Origin: Labedaea rhizosphaerae
GTDB lineage: Bacteria; Actinomycetota; Actinomycetes; Mycobacteriales; Pseudonocardiaceae
DNA length: 64,000 nt
NCBI RefSeq assembly: GCF_004362825.1
Contig: NZ_SNXZ01000008.1
Location: forward strand, 372,001-436,000
Reading direction: 5' to 3'
In this document: piece by piece, positions 16,470-26,436 of the stretch
Numbering within the stretch: the first letter of the stretch is position 1
Layout of the letters: every line of letters begins with the position of its first letter
Notes under the pieces: model-generated
What the model was told of the DNA's origin: nothing
Database searches by the model: none
The model's input: only the letters and a program-made list of their open reading frames with translations
Made by a program: the position numbers and the translations under genes

Positions 16470-17123
16470 TCAGCGGGTGCGCTGGTTCTGGCGGCGTTGG
16501 GTCACGTAGACCGCGGCCTCGGTCCGCCGGTCGAAGCCGAGCTTGTGCAGCAGGGTGCTCACGTAGTTCTTGACCGTCTTCTCGGCCAGGAACAGTTCAC
16601 CGGCGATCTGGCGGTTGGTCTTGCCCTCGGCGATCAGGTCCAGGATCTTGCGCTCCTGCGGGCTCAGCGTCCGGTAGCGCGGGTCTTCCTGCTCCTCGGC
16701 GCTGCGCAGCCGTTGCAGCACCGACGCGGTCACCCCGGCGTCGAGCAGCGATCCGCCACTGGCCAGTGTGCGCACCGCGGCGACGAGGTCGTTGCCGGAC
16801 ACCTGCTTCAGCGTGTACCCGGCGGCTCCGGCCATGATCGCGCCGAACAGGGCGTCGTCGTCGGAGAAGGACGTCAGCATCAGGCACGCCGGTGGCGGTT
16901 CGACGATCGAGCGGATCTCGCGGCACACCTCGACGCCGTGCCCGTCGGGCAGCCGGACGTCGAGGATCGCCACGTCCGGGCGCACGGCCGGGATCCGGGC
17001 CAGCGCCTGCTTCGCGGTCGCGGCCTCGCCGGCCACGCTGATGTCGTCCTCTACCTCCAGCAGCTGGCGCAGGCCTCTGCGCACCACTTCGTGGTCGTCG
17101 AGCAGGAACACCGTGATCGTCAT
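16470..17123 (-). CDS. DevR/NarL-type response regulator
   Basis: Two-component response regulator of 217 residues. The receiver domain has the acidic pair DD at 9-10, phospho-acceptor Asp55 in VAILDVRLPDG and the conserved Lys in YTLKQVSG near 104. The LuxR-type helix-turn-helix runs from LSPQERKILDLIAEGKTNRQ to KTVKNYVSTLLHKLGF near the C-terminus. It follows the sensor kinase with an ATGA overlap, so the two are coupled and form a cognate pair. Similarity in both partners to DevRS/DosRST suggests an oxygen, nitric oxide or redox signal, but the target genes are not evident here. Confidence 0.9.
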   Translation of the reverse strand: MTITVFLLDDHEVVRRGLRQLLEVEDDISVAGEAATAKQALARIPAVRPDVAILDVRLPDGHGVEVCREIRSIVEPPPACLMLTSFSDDDALFGAIMAGAAGYTLKQVSGNDLVAAVRTLASGGSLLDAGVTASVLQRLRSAEEQEDPRYRTLSPQERKILDLIAEGKTNRQIAGELFLAEKTVKNYVSTLLHKLGFDRRTEAAVYVTQRRQNQRTR

Positions 17124-18898
17124 GTGCTCGCCTCCGCCGTCGCCTTCCGATCCTGCTGGATCGGAACCATCCACCGCACCGTCGTCCCGGTCGAAGCGGT
17201 GGAGGTGATCTCGCAGCTCCCGGACCACCGCTGGGCCCGCCGTGTCATGTTCGCGAGGCCGCTTCGTCGTACCACCGTGTCCGGCAGGCCACGGCCGTTG
17301 TCGTCGACCTCCAGTTCCAGCGTCCCGCCCGCCGGGCTCACCACGACCGTCACGAGCACCGAAGTCGCTTTGGCGTGCCTGGCCACATTGGACAACGCCT
17401 CCCGCATGGTCGCAAGCAGGTCGGGCCGGACGGGGTCGGGCACGACCGTGTCCAGCGGCCCTTCCAGGCGCACCGTCGGCTCGAAACCGAGCGCGCCGGT
17501 GCACTCCTGCAAGCCGCGCAGCAGGTCCGCGCGCAGGCCGTGCGCGGCGGAGGCCGGCTCTTCCTGCAACGAGAAGATGCTCTTGCGGATCTCCCGGATC
17601 GTCACGTCCACCTGCTCGACGTAGCCGGTCACCTCGTCCGCCGCGCTGGCGAGCGCCTTGTGCCGGTGCAGGCCGTGCAGGCCCAGGCCCAGCGCGAAGA
17701 GCCGCTGGATCACCAGGTCGTGCAGGTCGCGGGCGATCCGGTCGCGTTCCTCGAACAACGCCAGGCGTTGCCGGTCCTCCTGCGCCCGGGTGAACTCGAT
17801 GGCCAGCGCCGCGTTGCCTGCGAACGCCTCGGCCATCCGCATGTCCAGGTCGTCGAACGGGCGCACGCCCTGCTCCTTGGCGAGCATCAGCACGCCGAGC
17901 GAGCGCTGGCCGGCGGCCATCGGCACCAGGATCGCGGGCCCCAGGTCGCGGACGCCGGGCGGCATGAGCCGTGCGTTCTCCGCCGAGCGGTGGATCGCGT
18001 CGAACGCCAGGTTGTCCACCGACCGCGCGCTGCCGGAGGTGTAGACGTCGCCGGTCAGGCTCGAACCGACCGACAACGCGAGCCCGACCATCTCCTCGGC
18101 CAGCAGCCCGTCGGCGGCGCGGACGTCCATCTGGTCGTCCTCGTTGTGGATCGCCACCAACGCCATGGCGGCGTGCGAGGCCAGGCGCGCGCCGCGGGCG
18201 AGCGAGTGCAGGGTCTCGTCGTCGACGGTGCGGGTCAGCAGGCTCGCGGTGGTCTCGTTGATCGCCCGCAGCCACTGCTCGCGGCGGTGGGACTGGTCGA
18301 ACAGGCGGGCGTTCTCGATGGCGAGGCCCGCGGCGGCGGCCAGCGCGCTCACGGTCTCGCGGTCGGATTCGGTGAAGTCCTCGGCGTCGAGCTTCTCGGT
18401 CAGGTAGAGGATCCCGAACACCTCGTCACGCACCCGCACGGGCACGCCGAGCAGCGACCGCATCTCGGGGTGGTCCTCGGGGAAGCCGGAGAACGCCTCG
18501 TGCTCGCGCAGGTCGCGCAGCATGAGCGGCTCGTCGCGGTGGACCATCTCGCCGATCAGGCCCTTGCCGGTCGGCAGCCCGCCCATCTGCTTCGTGGTCT
18601 CGTCGTCCATGCCCGCGAAGGTGAACTCGACCATCTCGCCCTCGCTGAGCACGCCGAGCGCGCCGTAGCGGGCTCCCGCGAGGTCGCACGCGGAGGACAC
18701 CACGCGGCGCAGCACGTCGGGCAACGACAGGTCGCTCGCCACGGAGACGACCGCGTCGAGCAACCGGTGCACGCGCTCCTTCGACAGGGCCGCGGCCGCC
18801 GCGCGATCGATGACGTGTTGCAGCAGCGTGTGCCTGCGCAGGCCGCGCAGGTCCGCGTCGAACCTCTCTTCGTCACGCGATTCAGGGTCGTTCGGCAC
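17120..18898 (-). CDS. DevS/DosT-like sensor histidine kinase (GAF-GAF-HisKA_3-HATPase)
   Basis: Sensor kinase of 592 residues with no membrane span. Two GAF domains (about residues 50-200 and 225-370) precede a HisKA_3 dimerisation helix with phospho-acceptor His393 in RDLHDLVIQRLFALGL, and an ATPase domain with DNGRGLP. The first GAF has FPEDHPEMRS and LGVPVRVRDEVFGILYLTEK, the same layout as DevS/DosT. His143 sits close to the position of the haem-ligating His149 of M. tuberculosis DosS, so haem binding is possible. GTG 18898 was chosen because GGGAG lies about 6 nt upstream. It is cotranscribed with the response regulator and divergent from ku. Confidence 0.9.
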   Translation of the reverse strand: MPNDPESRDEERFDADLRGLRRHTLLQHVIDRAAAAALSKERVHRLLDAVVSVASDLSLPDVLRRVVSSACDLAGARYGALGVLSEGEMVEFTFAGMDDETTKQMGGLPTGKGLIGEMVHRDEPLMLRDLREHEAFSGFPEDHPEMRSLLGVPVRVRDEVFGILYLTEKLDAEDFTESDRETVSALAAAAGLAIENARLFDQSHRREQWLRAINETTASLLTRTVDDETLHSLARGARLASHAAMALVAIHNEDDQMDVRAADGLLAEEMVGLALSVGSSLTGDVYTSGSARSVDNLAFDAIHRSAENARLMPPGVRDLGPAILVPMAAGQRSLGVLMLAKEQGVRPFDDLDMRMAEAFAGNAALAIEFTRAQEDRQRLALFEERDRIARDLHDLVIQRLFALGLGLHGLHRHKALASAADEVTGYVEQVDVTIREIRKSIFSLQEEPASAAHGLRADLLRGLQECTGALGFEPTVRLEGPLDTVVPDPVRPDLLATMREALSNVARHAKATSVLVTVVVSPAGGTLELEVDDNGRGLPDTVVRRSGLANMTRRAQRWSGSCEITSTASTGTTVRWMVPIQQDRKATAEAST

Positions 18899-19118
18899 AA
18901 CGCTCCCGCTCGGAACCGATGGAGATGGGTCGTCTGGCACTTGCCGTCGATGGATGGATCGTTCCGTATCGCAACCGTGATACTCCTTCCGGGCATAGCC
19001 ACCCGGACACCACATGCAGTGTGTGCTTGCTGACTGCTCGCCACAGTTCTAGGCTTCGGACTACTCCATGTGGGTGACATTGAGTGCACGAACTGTCCTA
19101 GCGCGGTACCCAGGACCC

Positions 19119-20000
19119 ATGAGATCGATGTGGCGTGGCGCGATCTCGTTCGGCCTGGTCACCATCGGGGTCCGCCTGTACACGGCGACCGAGGAACACG
19201 ACGTCGCGTTCCACCAGGTGCACCGGGAGGACGGCGGGCGCATCAAGTACAAGCGCGTGTGCAGCGTGTGCGGCGAAGAGGTCGCCTACCAGGACATCGC
19301 GAAGGGCCGCGAGCTGGAGGACGGCCGGATGGTCATCCTCGACAAGGAGGACTTCGAGCACCTGCCCGTGAAGACCGACCACGCCATCGAGGTCATGGAG
19401 TTCGTGGCGGCCGAGGACGTCGACCCGATCTTCTTCCAGAAGAGCTACTACCTCGAGCCGGACAAGTCGGCGGTGCGGCCCTACGTGCTGCTGCGGACCG
19501 TGCTGGAGAACGAAGAGCGGCTGGCCCTGGTCAAGATCACCATCCGCCAGCGCGAGACCCTGGCGATCCTGCGCGCCCGCGAGGACATCTTGGTGCTGCA
19601 CACCATGATGTGGCCCGACGAGATCCGCAAGCCCGACTTCGGCTTCCTCGACGAGGACGTCGAGGTGCGCCAGCAGGAGCTGAAGATGGCGGGCTCGCTG
19701 GTGGAGAGCATGGCCGGCGACTTCGAACCCGACCAGTACACCGACGACTACACGGTGGCGCTGGAGAAGATGGTCGAGGCCAAGGCCGAGGGCGCCGAAT
19801 TGCCGGAGGTCGAGGAGGAGGCCGAGGAGGGCGACGTCATCGACCTCATGACCGCGCTCGAACGCAGCGTGGAGGCGGCGAAGAAGGGCCGCTCCAGCTC
19901 TGGCTCCACCAAGAAGTCCAGCTCGAGCGGCACGAAGAAGACCGCGAGCAAGTCCACCACGCGCAAGACCCCCGCGAAGAAGTCCTCGAAGACCGCCTGA
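19119..20000 (+). CDS. ku: Non-homologous end-joining protein Ku
   Basis: Bacterial Ku of 293 residues. The homodimer forms a ring that threads onto DNA double-strand ends and recruits LigD. The start MRSMWRGAISFGLVTIGVRLY is the family signature, and the core beta-barrel follows, including KRVCSVCGEEV. The last 50 residues are a Ser/Thr/Lys-rich tail, which in other actinobacterial Ku proteins contributes to DNA binding or translocation. ATG 19119 is used; a second ATG at 19128 is possible. LigD follows 3 nt after the stop, so the two form an operon. The devS-like gene is divergent. Confidence 0.95.
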   Translation: MRSMWRGAISFGLVTIGVRLYTATEEHDVAFHQVHREDGGRIKYKRVCSVCGEEVAYQDIAKGRELEDGRMVILDKEDFEHLPVKTDHAIEVMEFVAAEDVDPIFFQKSYYLEPDKSAVRPYVLLRTVLENEERLALVKITIRQRETLAILRAREDILVLHTMMWPDEIRKPDFGFLDEDVEVRQQELKMAGSLVESMAGDFEPDQYTDDYTVALEKMVEAKAEGAELPEVEEEAEEGDVIDLMTALERSVEAAKKGRSSSGSTKKSSSSGTKKTASKSTTRKTPAKKSSKTA

Positions 20001-20003
20001 TCC

Positions 20004-21422
20004 ATGGGCGACCTCGGCGAGTACCGGCGCAAACGCGACCCGGACCGCACCCCGGAGCCGGTGCCCGCCGAGGACGCGGCCCTGCCGCACGGCGACGACA
20101 ACACGTTCGTCATCCAGGAGCACCACGCCACCGCGCTGCACTGGGACGTCCGCTTCGAACGTGCCGGTGTCCTGGCGTCCTGGGCGGTGCCGAAGGGCCT
20201 GCCGCCGGATCTGAAGACGATCCGCATGGCCGTGCACACGGAGGACCACCCGCTCGAATACGCGACCTTCGACGGCGAGATCCCCAAGGGCGAGTACGGC
20301 GGCGGCGCCATGTTCATCTGGGATCGGGGCACCTACGAGACGTACAAGTGGGAGGACTACGAAATCGACGTGCGCTTGCACGGCTCGCGCGTCGAGGGTC
20401 GCTTCATCTTCCTCAAACGCGAGAAGGGCTGGCTGGTCCGCCGCCGCGAGGCCGACTCCCACCCCGACTGGGAACCGCTGCCCGACGACCTGTCGCCGAT
20501 GCTTGCCGTGCCCGGCCCGCTCCCGGTGCCCGACGACGACTGGACCTTCGAGTTCAAATGGGACGGTGTCCGCGCTCTGGTCACAGTGGACGGTGGCCGG
20601 ATTCGGATCCACAGCCGCGCAGGCAACGACGTGACCGTCAGCTATCCGGAGCTGACGGGCCTGGGCGCCCAGCTGGGCTCGACCCAGGTGGTGCTGGACG
20701 GCGAGATCGTGGCCTTCAGCGGCGGGCGGCCGAGCTTCGACAAGCTGCGCAAGCGGATGCACGTGAGCCAGGCCGGCGCCGCCCGTCGGCTGGTGGCGGT
20801 CGCGCCGGTGACCTACCTGATCTTTGATGTGTTGCACGTGGATGGACGGTCGTGCCTGTCGCTGCCGTACCGGGAGCGGCGGGCGTTGCTGGAAGAGCTG
20901 GAGCTGAAGGGGAAGCACTGGCAGACCCCGCGCTCGTACGCCGGGGCGGGGGAGGCGGTGCTGGCGGCCAGCCGGGAGCAGGAGCTCGAGGGCGTGGTGG
21001 CCAAGCGCCTGGATTCGGCGTACCAGCCGGGCCGCCGCTCCTCGGACTGGGTGAAGATCACCGACCTGCGGACCGAGGAGGTCGTGATCGGTGGCTGGCG
21101 CCCCGGAACCGGGAAGCGGTCGGGGGTGCTGGGGGCGTTGCTGGTCGGCGTGCCCGACGGGGATGGCTTGCGCTACCTGGGATCGGCGGGCACCGGGTTC
21201 ACCAACGCCGACCTGGAGTCGTTGACCGGCCGCCTTCGCGAACTGGCCCGCGACACCTCGCCCTTCGACCACGTGCCGGCCGACCGGGCCCGCGGCGCGC
21301 ACTGGGTCAAGCCGGAGCTGGTCGGCGAAGTGGCCTTCGTGCGCTGGACCCAGGACGGCCGCATGCGCGAACCGCGCTGGCGCGGCCTGCTCCCGGACCG
21401 GTCGCCCGAGGACCTGTCCTAG
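20004..21422 (+). CDS. ligD: ATP-dependent DNA ligase LigD, phosphoesterase plus ligase domains
   Basis: End-joining ligase of 472 residues. An N-terminal 3'-phosphoesterase domain (about residues 30-160) carries HHATALHWDVRFE and GEIPKGEYGGGAM. A ligase domain follows with adenylation site EFKWDGVR (Lys185), VVLDGEIVAF, EGVVAKRL and DWVKI. The primase-polymerase domain present in the three-domain mycobacterial LigD is absent, so gap filling must come from a separate protein encoded elsewhere or be dispensable. It starts 3 nt after ku and forms a two-gene repair operon with it. The PE-LIG layout is known in actinobacteria and is not a truncation, because both ends are intact. Confidence 0.93.
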   Translation: MGDLGEYRRKRDPDRTPEPVPAEDAALPHGDDNTFVIQEHHATALHWDVRFERAGVLASWAVPKGLPPDLKTIRMAVHTEDHPLEYATFDGEIPKGEYGGGAMFIWDRGTYETYKWEDYEIDVRLHGSRVEGRFIFLKREKGWLVRRREADSHPDWEPLPDDLSPMLAVPGPLPVPDDDWTFEFKWDGVRALVTVDGGRIRIHSRAGNDVTVSYPELTGLGAQLGSTQVVLDGEIVAFSGGRPSFDKLRKRMHVSQAGAARRLVAVAPVTYLIFDVLHVDGRSCLSLPYRERRALLEELELKGKHWQTPRSYAGAGEAVLAASREQELEGVVAKRLDSAYQPGRRSSDWVKITDLRTEEVVIGGWRPGTGKRSGVLGALLVGVPDGDGLRYLGSAGTGFTNADLESLTGRLRELARDTSPFDHVPADRARGAHWVKPELVGEVAFVRWTQDGRMREPRWRGLLPDRSPEDLS

Positions 21423-21657
21423 CTTGACCAGTCAGACCCGCCCGGCCTCGTAATGATGCAGCCGATGAGGGCAAGCCGCTCGGGCGCACCTTCCTATTCC
21501 TTGCGAACGCACGCGAGCGCGGAGCCGTTCCCGCGGTGCACCGCAAGGTTGATGTTCCAGGCCTTTTTGCGCAGGTAACCAGGCACGGAGTCGTCACCGC
21601 GGCGCACCGAAGGATTGCAGTCCCGAGGCGAGGACGCGACCCGGTGTCCCAAGGTGT
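21423..21657. other. Gene-poor stretch with an imperfect repeat
   Basis: Between the convergent ligD and thioesterase genes. Two related segments lie at about 21531-21560 (CCCGCGGTGCACCGCAAGG) and 21597-21625 (CACCGCGGCGCACCGAAGG), about 66 bp apart. Read on the minus strand they encode two copies of a motif of the form N-x-x-x-V-x-R-G-(D/N)-x-S in the small reading frame at 21494-21661. No terminator is obvious. Confidence 0.4.
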
Positions 21658-21661
21658 TCAT
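21494..21661 (-). CDS. Possible 55-residue protein coupled to the thioesterase gene
   Basis: The ATG at 21661 overlaps the TGA of the thioesterase gene (ATGA), which suggests translational coupling. The product is basic and contains two related segments, CNPSVRRGDDSV and INLAVHRGNGSA, about 22 residues apart. It is not recognised as any family. The repeated segments may be real protein repeats, or the frame may just run through a DNA repeat element. No other support is available. Confidence 0.3.
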   Translation of the reverse strand: MNTLGHRVASSPRDCNPSVRRGDDSVPGYLRKKAWNINLAVHRGNGSALACVRKE

Positions 21662-22443
21662 GTCGCCATCCGGGGCCGGATCATCAAGGCCTGGGCGCCG
21701 AACGCGACCTGTCCGTCCAGGTCGTGCAGCGTCGACCGGGCGGTGCCGACCCCGGAAGGCCCGATGCTGGTCACGGCATCCAGGCAGATCCACTCGCCGA
21801 CCGGTGGCCGCTGGACGTGGACCGTCAGCTCGGTGTTGATGAACCACCACTCGGTCGGCGGCAGCATCCCCGACACGCCGTTCCCGGAGTCCGCCACCGC
21901 GCACAACCGTTGCAGCGGCGACGGTTCCTCACCCTCGACCAACGCCACGTTCTGCCGCACCCAGACCGTCGCCGCGCCGGGCTCGCCGAGCGCCCCGGCG
22001 AGCGCACGCCATTCCATCGCGTCCAGGTACCCGGGGCCCCACCCGGCCGGCCGTCCGATCAACCGGCCCGAGGAGGGCGGCGCCAACGGAGCCGCCAGTC
22101 CACTTTGCACAGTGGACGTGTCGGACGCGCCGATCCGCCAAGCCCGCGCGACGGCGACCGGCCGGCCATCGGCGATCAGCTCGGCCGACACCATCTCGAC
22201 ACTGCGCCCGGGCCGCTCCAGCCGCGCGTTGACGGTCAGCTCGCCAAGGGGCACCGGCCCGAGGATCTCCACGGTCAGCCGCGCGACCACCCGGTCCTCG
22301 CCGCCGGCGACACCTTCGACCGCCCGCATCACCAGCGCCGCGGGCGGTCCCATGTGCTGCATCCCGGGACCCCACGGCCCGGCGGTGTGCTCAGTGGACT
22401 GGAACCGATTCTCGTCGAGTTGCTTGTAGAACGCGTCGTCCAT
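21658..22443 (-). CDS. Acyl-CoA thioesterase-like (double hotdog) protein
   Basis: Protein of 261 residues resembling TesB-like acyl-CoA thioesterases. The N-terminal part has GMQHMGPPAALVMRAVE and RLTVEILGPVPLGELTVNA, the first hotdog helix and strand. The second half has GNGVSGMLPPTEWWFINTELTVHV, matching the second hotdog domain in which the active-site Asp/Thr/Gln usually lie (VADSGNG here). It likely hydrolyses a fatty acyl-CoA. The ATG overlaps the stop of the RecB-like gene (TGATG), so they are coupled, although the functions appear unrelated. Confidence 0.78.
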   Translation of the reverse strand: MDDAFYKQLDENRFQSTEHTAGPWGPGMQHMGPPAALVMRAVEGVAGGEDRVVARLTVEILGPVPLGELTVNARLERPGRSVEMVSAELIADGRPVAVARAWRIGASDTSTVQSGLAAPLAPPSSGRLIGRPAGWGPGYLDAMEWRALAGALGEPGAATVWVRQNVALVEGEEPSPLQRLCAVADSGNGVSGMLPPTEWWFINTELTVHVQRPPVGEWICLDAVTSIGPSGVGTARSTLHDLDGQVAFGAQALMIRPRMAT

Positions 22444-23351
22444 CAATCCGCCCGGTCTGCGAGGGTTTCGTCGCCCGGGTCCGGTTCCGGCCAGCCCGGG
22501 TAGTCCGGTGGTGTGCCACCGAAGGCAGGACAGCGCGACTTGTGATCACACCAGTCGCACAGCCGGCTCGGGTTCGGGCGGAAGTCGCCCGTCTTGCCCG
22601 CCTTGAGGATCGCCTCCCAGATCGCCTCCAGCGTCCGCTCGAAGCGGCGCAGCTCGGCCTCGTCCGGCGCGTACGCGAGCGACTGGCGGTCCGACAGGTA
22701 CATCAGCCGCAGCTGCCGCGGCACCACGCCACGCAGCCGCCACAACACCAGCGCGTAGAACTTCATCTGGAACAGCGCCCGGGCCTCGCCGATCTCCTTC
22801 GGCGCGACGCCGGTCTTGTAGTCGACGACCCGGATCTCGCCTGTGGGGGCCACGTCGAGCCGGTCGATGTAGCCGCGCAGCAGCAACCCCGACTCGAGTT
22901 CGCTCTCCACGAGCAGCTCGCACGCCTCGGGTTGCAGCCGGTTCGGGTCCTCCAGCGTGAAGTAGCCGTCCACCAGTTCACCGGCCGAGGCGAGCCAGGA
23001 GGCCAGCTGGTCGTCGGCGCCTTCGGGGAAGAGCTCGGCCAGCTCCGGACGCTGCTCGACCAGCCGCGCCCACGTGGGTGCCACCAGCTGGTGCGCGGCG
23101 TCGGGCATCCGCTCGCCCTGGGGCAGCCCGAACAACTCCTCCAGCACCGCGTGCACGACGGTGCCCCGCACCTGCGCCTTGCTCGGCTTCTCCGGCAGCC
23201 GGTCGACCGCGCGGAAGCGGTAGAGCAGCGGGCACTGCTTGAAGTCGCCCGCGCGCGAGGGCGACAGGGCAGGGCGTCTGGGCCGCGGGGTGTCCTGCTC
23301 GATGAGCTCGTCCACCACGGTCTGGACCACCGTGCTCGCCTGTTCCACCAT
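22443..23351 (-). CDS. RecB-family PD-(D/E)XK nuclease
   Basis: Single-domain nuclease of 302 residues related to the AddB/RecB exonuclease domain (mycobacterial counterpart Rv2119). The catalytic PD-(D/E)XK core is visible as GYIDRLDVAPTGEIRVVDYKTG. An upstream Cys in DFKQCPLLYRFR and the C-terminal cluster CDWCDHKSRC provide the four cysteines that hold an iron-sulfur cluster in this family. ATG 23351 is preceded by TAGGGT 7 nt upstream (leaderless type). It is divergent from the M50 protease gene, as in mycobacteria. Its DNA substrate is not established. Confidence 0.87.
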   Translation of the reverse strand: MVEQASTVVQTVVDELIEQDTPRPRRPALSPSRAGDFKQCPLLYRFRAVDRLPEKPSKAQVRGTVVHAVLEELFGLPQGERMPDAAHQLVAPTWARLVEQRPELAELFPEGADDQLASWLASAGELVDGYFTLEDPNRLQPEACELLVESELESGLLLRGYIDRLDVAPTGEIRVVDYKTGVAPKEIGEARALFQMKFYALVLWRLRGVVPRQLRLMYLSDRQSLAYAPDEAELRRFERTLEAIWEAILKAGKTGDFRPNPSRLCDWCDHKSRCPAFGGTPPDYPGWPEPDPGDETLADRAD

Positions 23352-23358
23352 GGCGATC

Positions 23359-23364
23359 ACCCTA
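23359..23364 (-). promoter_or_regulatory. Predicted -10 box, leaderless start of the RecB-like gene
   Basis: On the minus strand TAGGGT is followed by 7 nt and the ATG at 23351. No ribosome site is present. Confidence 0.45.
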
Positions 23365-23447
23365 AGCGAGACCACCGACACTCCCGTGCGAGGCACGGCC
23401 CGCGGCACAACAGCGCCTGAACACCATGACGCCTACAGTGTCCGCTC

Positions 23448-25435
<1,988 letters not shown>

Positions 25436-25439
25436 ACGA

Positions 25440-25476
25440 ACGACGGCACCCCGAGCATTCGCTGGGGTGCCGTCGT
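25440..25476. terminator. Strong bidirectional terminator between trmI and the membrane-protein array
   Basis: A perfect 13-bp stem, ACGACGGCACCCC (25440-25452) with GGGGTGCCGTCGT (25464-25476), closes an 11-nt loop. TTGCTT follows on the plus strand. It lies between convergent genes, 5 nt past the trmI stop and 17 nt past the other stop, so it should serve both. Confidence 0.85.
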
Positions 25477-25492
25477 TTGCTTCGCTCTTCGG

Positions 25493-26329
25493 TTACCGCG
25501 TGGGGATGGGGATGCCGCTGGGGAGGGGCTTGAGGCTGCCGCTGGGCACGGGGCCGCCGCTGGCACCGCCACCGCCACTACCGCTGCCGGGGAGCTGGAC
25601 GCCTCCGGACGGGGTCGAGCCGCCGTTGCCGCCGCCGTTGCCTTTCTGCGGGCCGCAGACCTTCCAGCCGCCGTTTTCCTTCTTCATGTCGAAGGCGCGG
25701 GTTTCCGACCTGCTGGCGGCCGCCGAGGCCGACGGGCCGCCGCTGCCGGACGAGGACTCCGGCGTTGCCGTCACCATGACGGTCGCGGTGTCGCCGTTGG
25801 CTTTCACGTCACCGACGGTCAGCTTGTACTTGCGGTGGTTGGGCGTGGGCACGGCGCTGCCGGACGAACCGTTGGCGCGCTTGGCATCGGCCAGCTGCTG
25901 CACCTCGTCCAGGCCCTTGTACTGGGACTGGCACATGAGCGGCTTGAGGTCGGTCGCCTTGACCTCCTGGTAGTCGGAGTTGTAGGCGCGCGAGTACTTG
26001 TCGGCCCACGCGACCGCGACCGACTTGGGGTCGTTGGGGTTCATGCCGCCCGGACCGGCGTTGTTGTCGCTGTCCTTGTTCTTCAACAAGAAGAACAAGC
26101 CGACGCCCGCACCGGCAAGCACCACCACGATGACGAGGACGATCGCGACCGTCTTGCCGCCGCCCTTCTTCGGCGGCGGCCCGCCGTAGCCGTCGTACCC
26201 GCCGCCACCCCAGGGGTCCTGCGGCGGGGGCGGTTGCTGGCCCCACTGGTCGGGCTGCGGACCCCACCCTTCGGGCGGCCCCTGTTGCTGGCCCCACGGG
26301 TCAGGTTGGTTCTGAGGCGGATACGTCAT
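25493..26329 (-). CDS. Array protein 1: Pro/Gln-rich tail, one membrane span, outer domain
   Basis: Protein of 278 residues. The start MTYPPQNQPDPWG leads into a cytosolic tail rich in Pro, Gln, Gly and Trp (residues 1-57). One span follows (TVAIVLVIVVVLAGAGVGLFFLL), then an outer domain. The outer domain has Cys in LKPLMCQSQYKG and a second Cys in NGGWKVCGPQ, a spacing shared across this array. The C-terminus ends in a long Gly/Ser/Pro tail not present in its neighbours. It is the last gene of the minus-strand array. Similar domains are called DUF4878 or lumazine-binding-like. Function unknown. Confidence 0.75.
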   Translation of the reverse strand: MTYPPQNQPDPWGQQQGPPEGWGPQPDQWGQQPPPPQDPWGGGGYDGYGGPPPKKGGGKTVAIVLVIVVVLAGAGVGLFFLLKNKDSDNNAGPGGMNPNDPKSVAVAWADKYSRAYNSDYQEVKATDLKPLMCQSQYKGLDEVQQLADAKRANGSSGSAVPTPNHRKYKLTVGDVKANGDTATVMVTATPESSSGSGGPSASAAASRSETRAFDMKKENGGWKVCGPQKGNGGGNGGSTPSGGVQLPGSGSGGGGASGGPVPSGSLKPLPSGIPIPTR

Positions 26330-26436
26330 TCGATGTCCCCCGGGCTTGCTCCAGTCGGATGCGTCTGCTTGCCACCGTAGGGCCGAAGGCTGCCACAGCC
26401 GCTCACGACCCCCGCAACCGGCCCTGACCAGCAAGG

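Noticed and set aside
18899-19118. DevR/DosR box in the devS-ku intergenic region
   Set aside because: No good match to the 20-bp GGGACT-N-AGTCCC type palindrome was found.
20004-21422. LigD as a truncated three-domain protein
   Set aside because: The gene starts 3 nt after ku with a normal N-terminus for PE-LIG enzymes and ends cleanly; the two-domain form is a known type.
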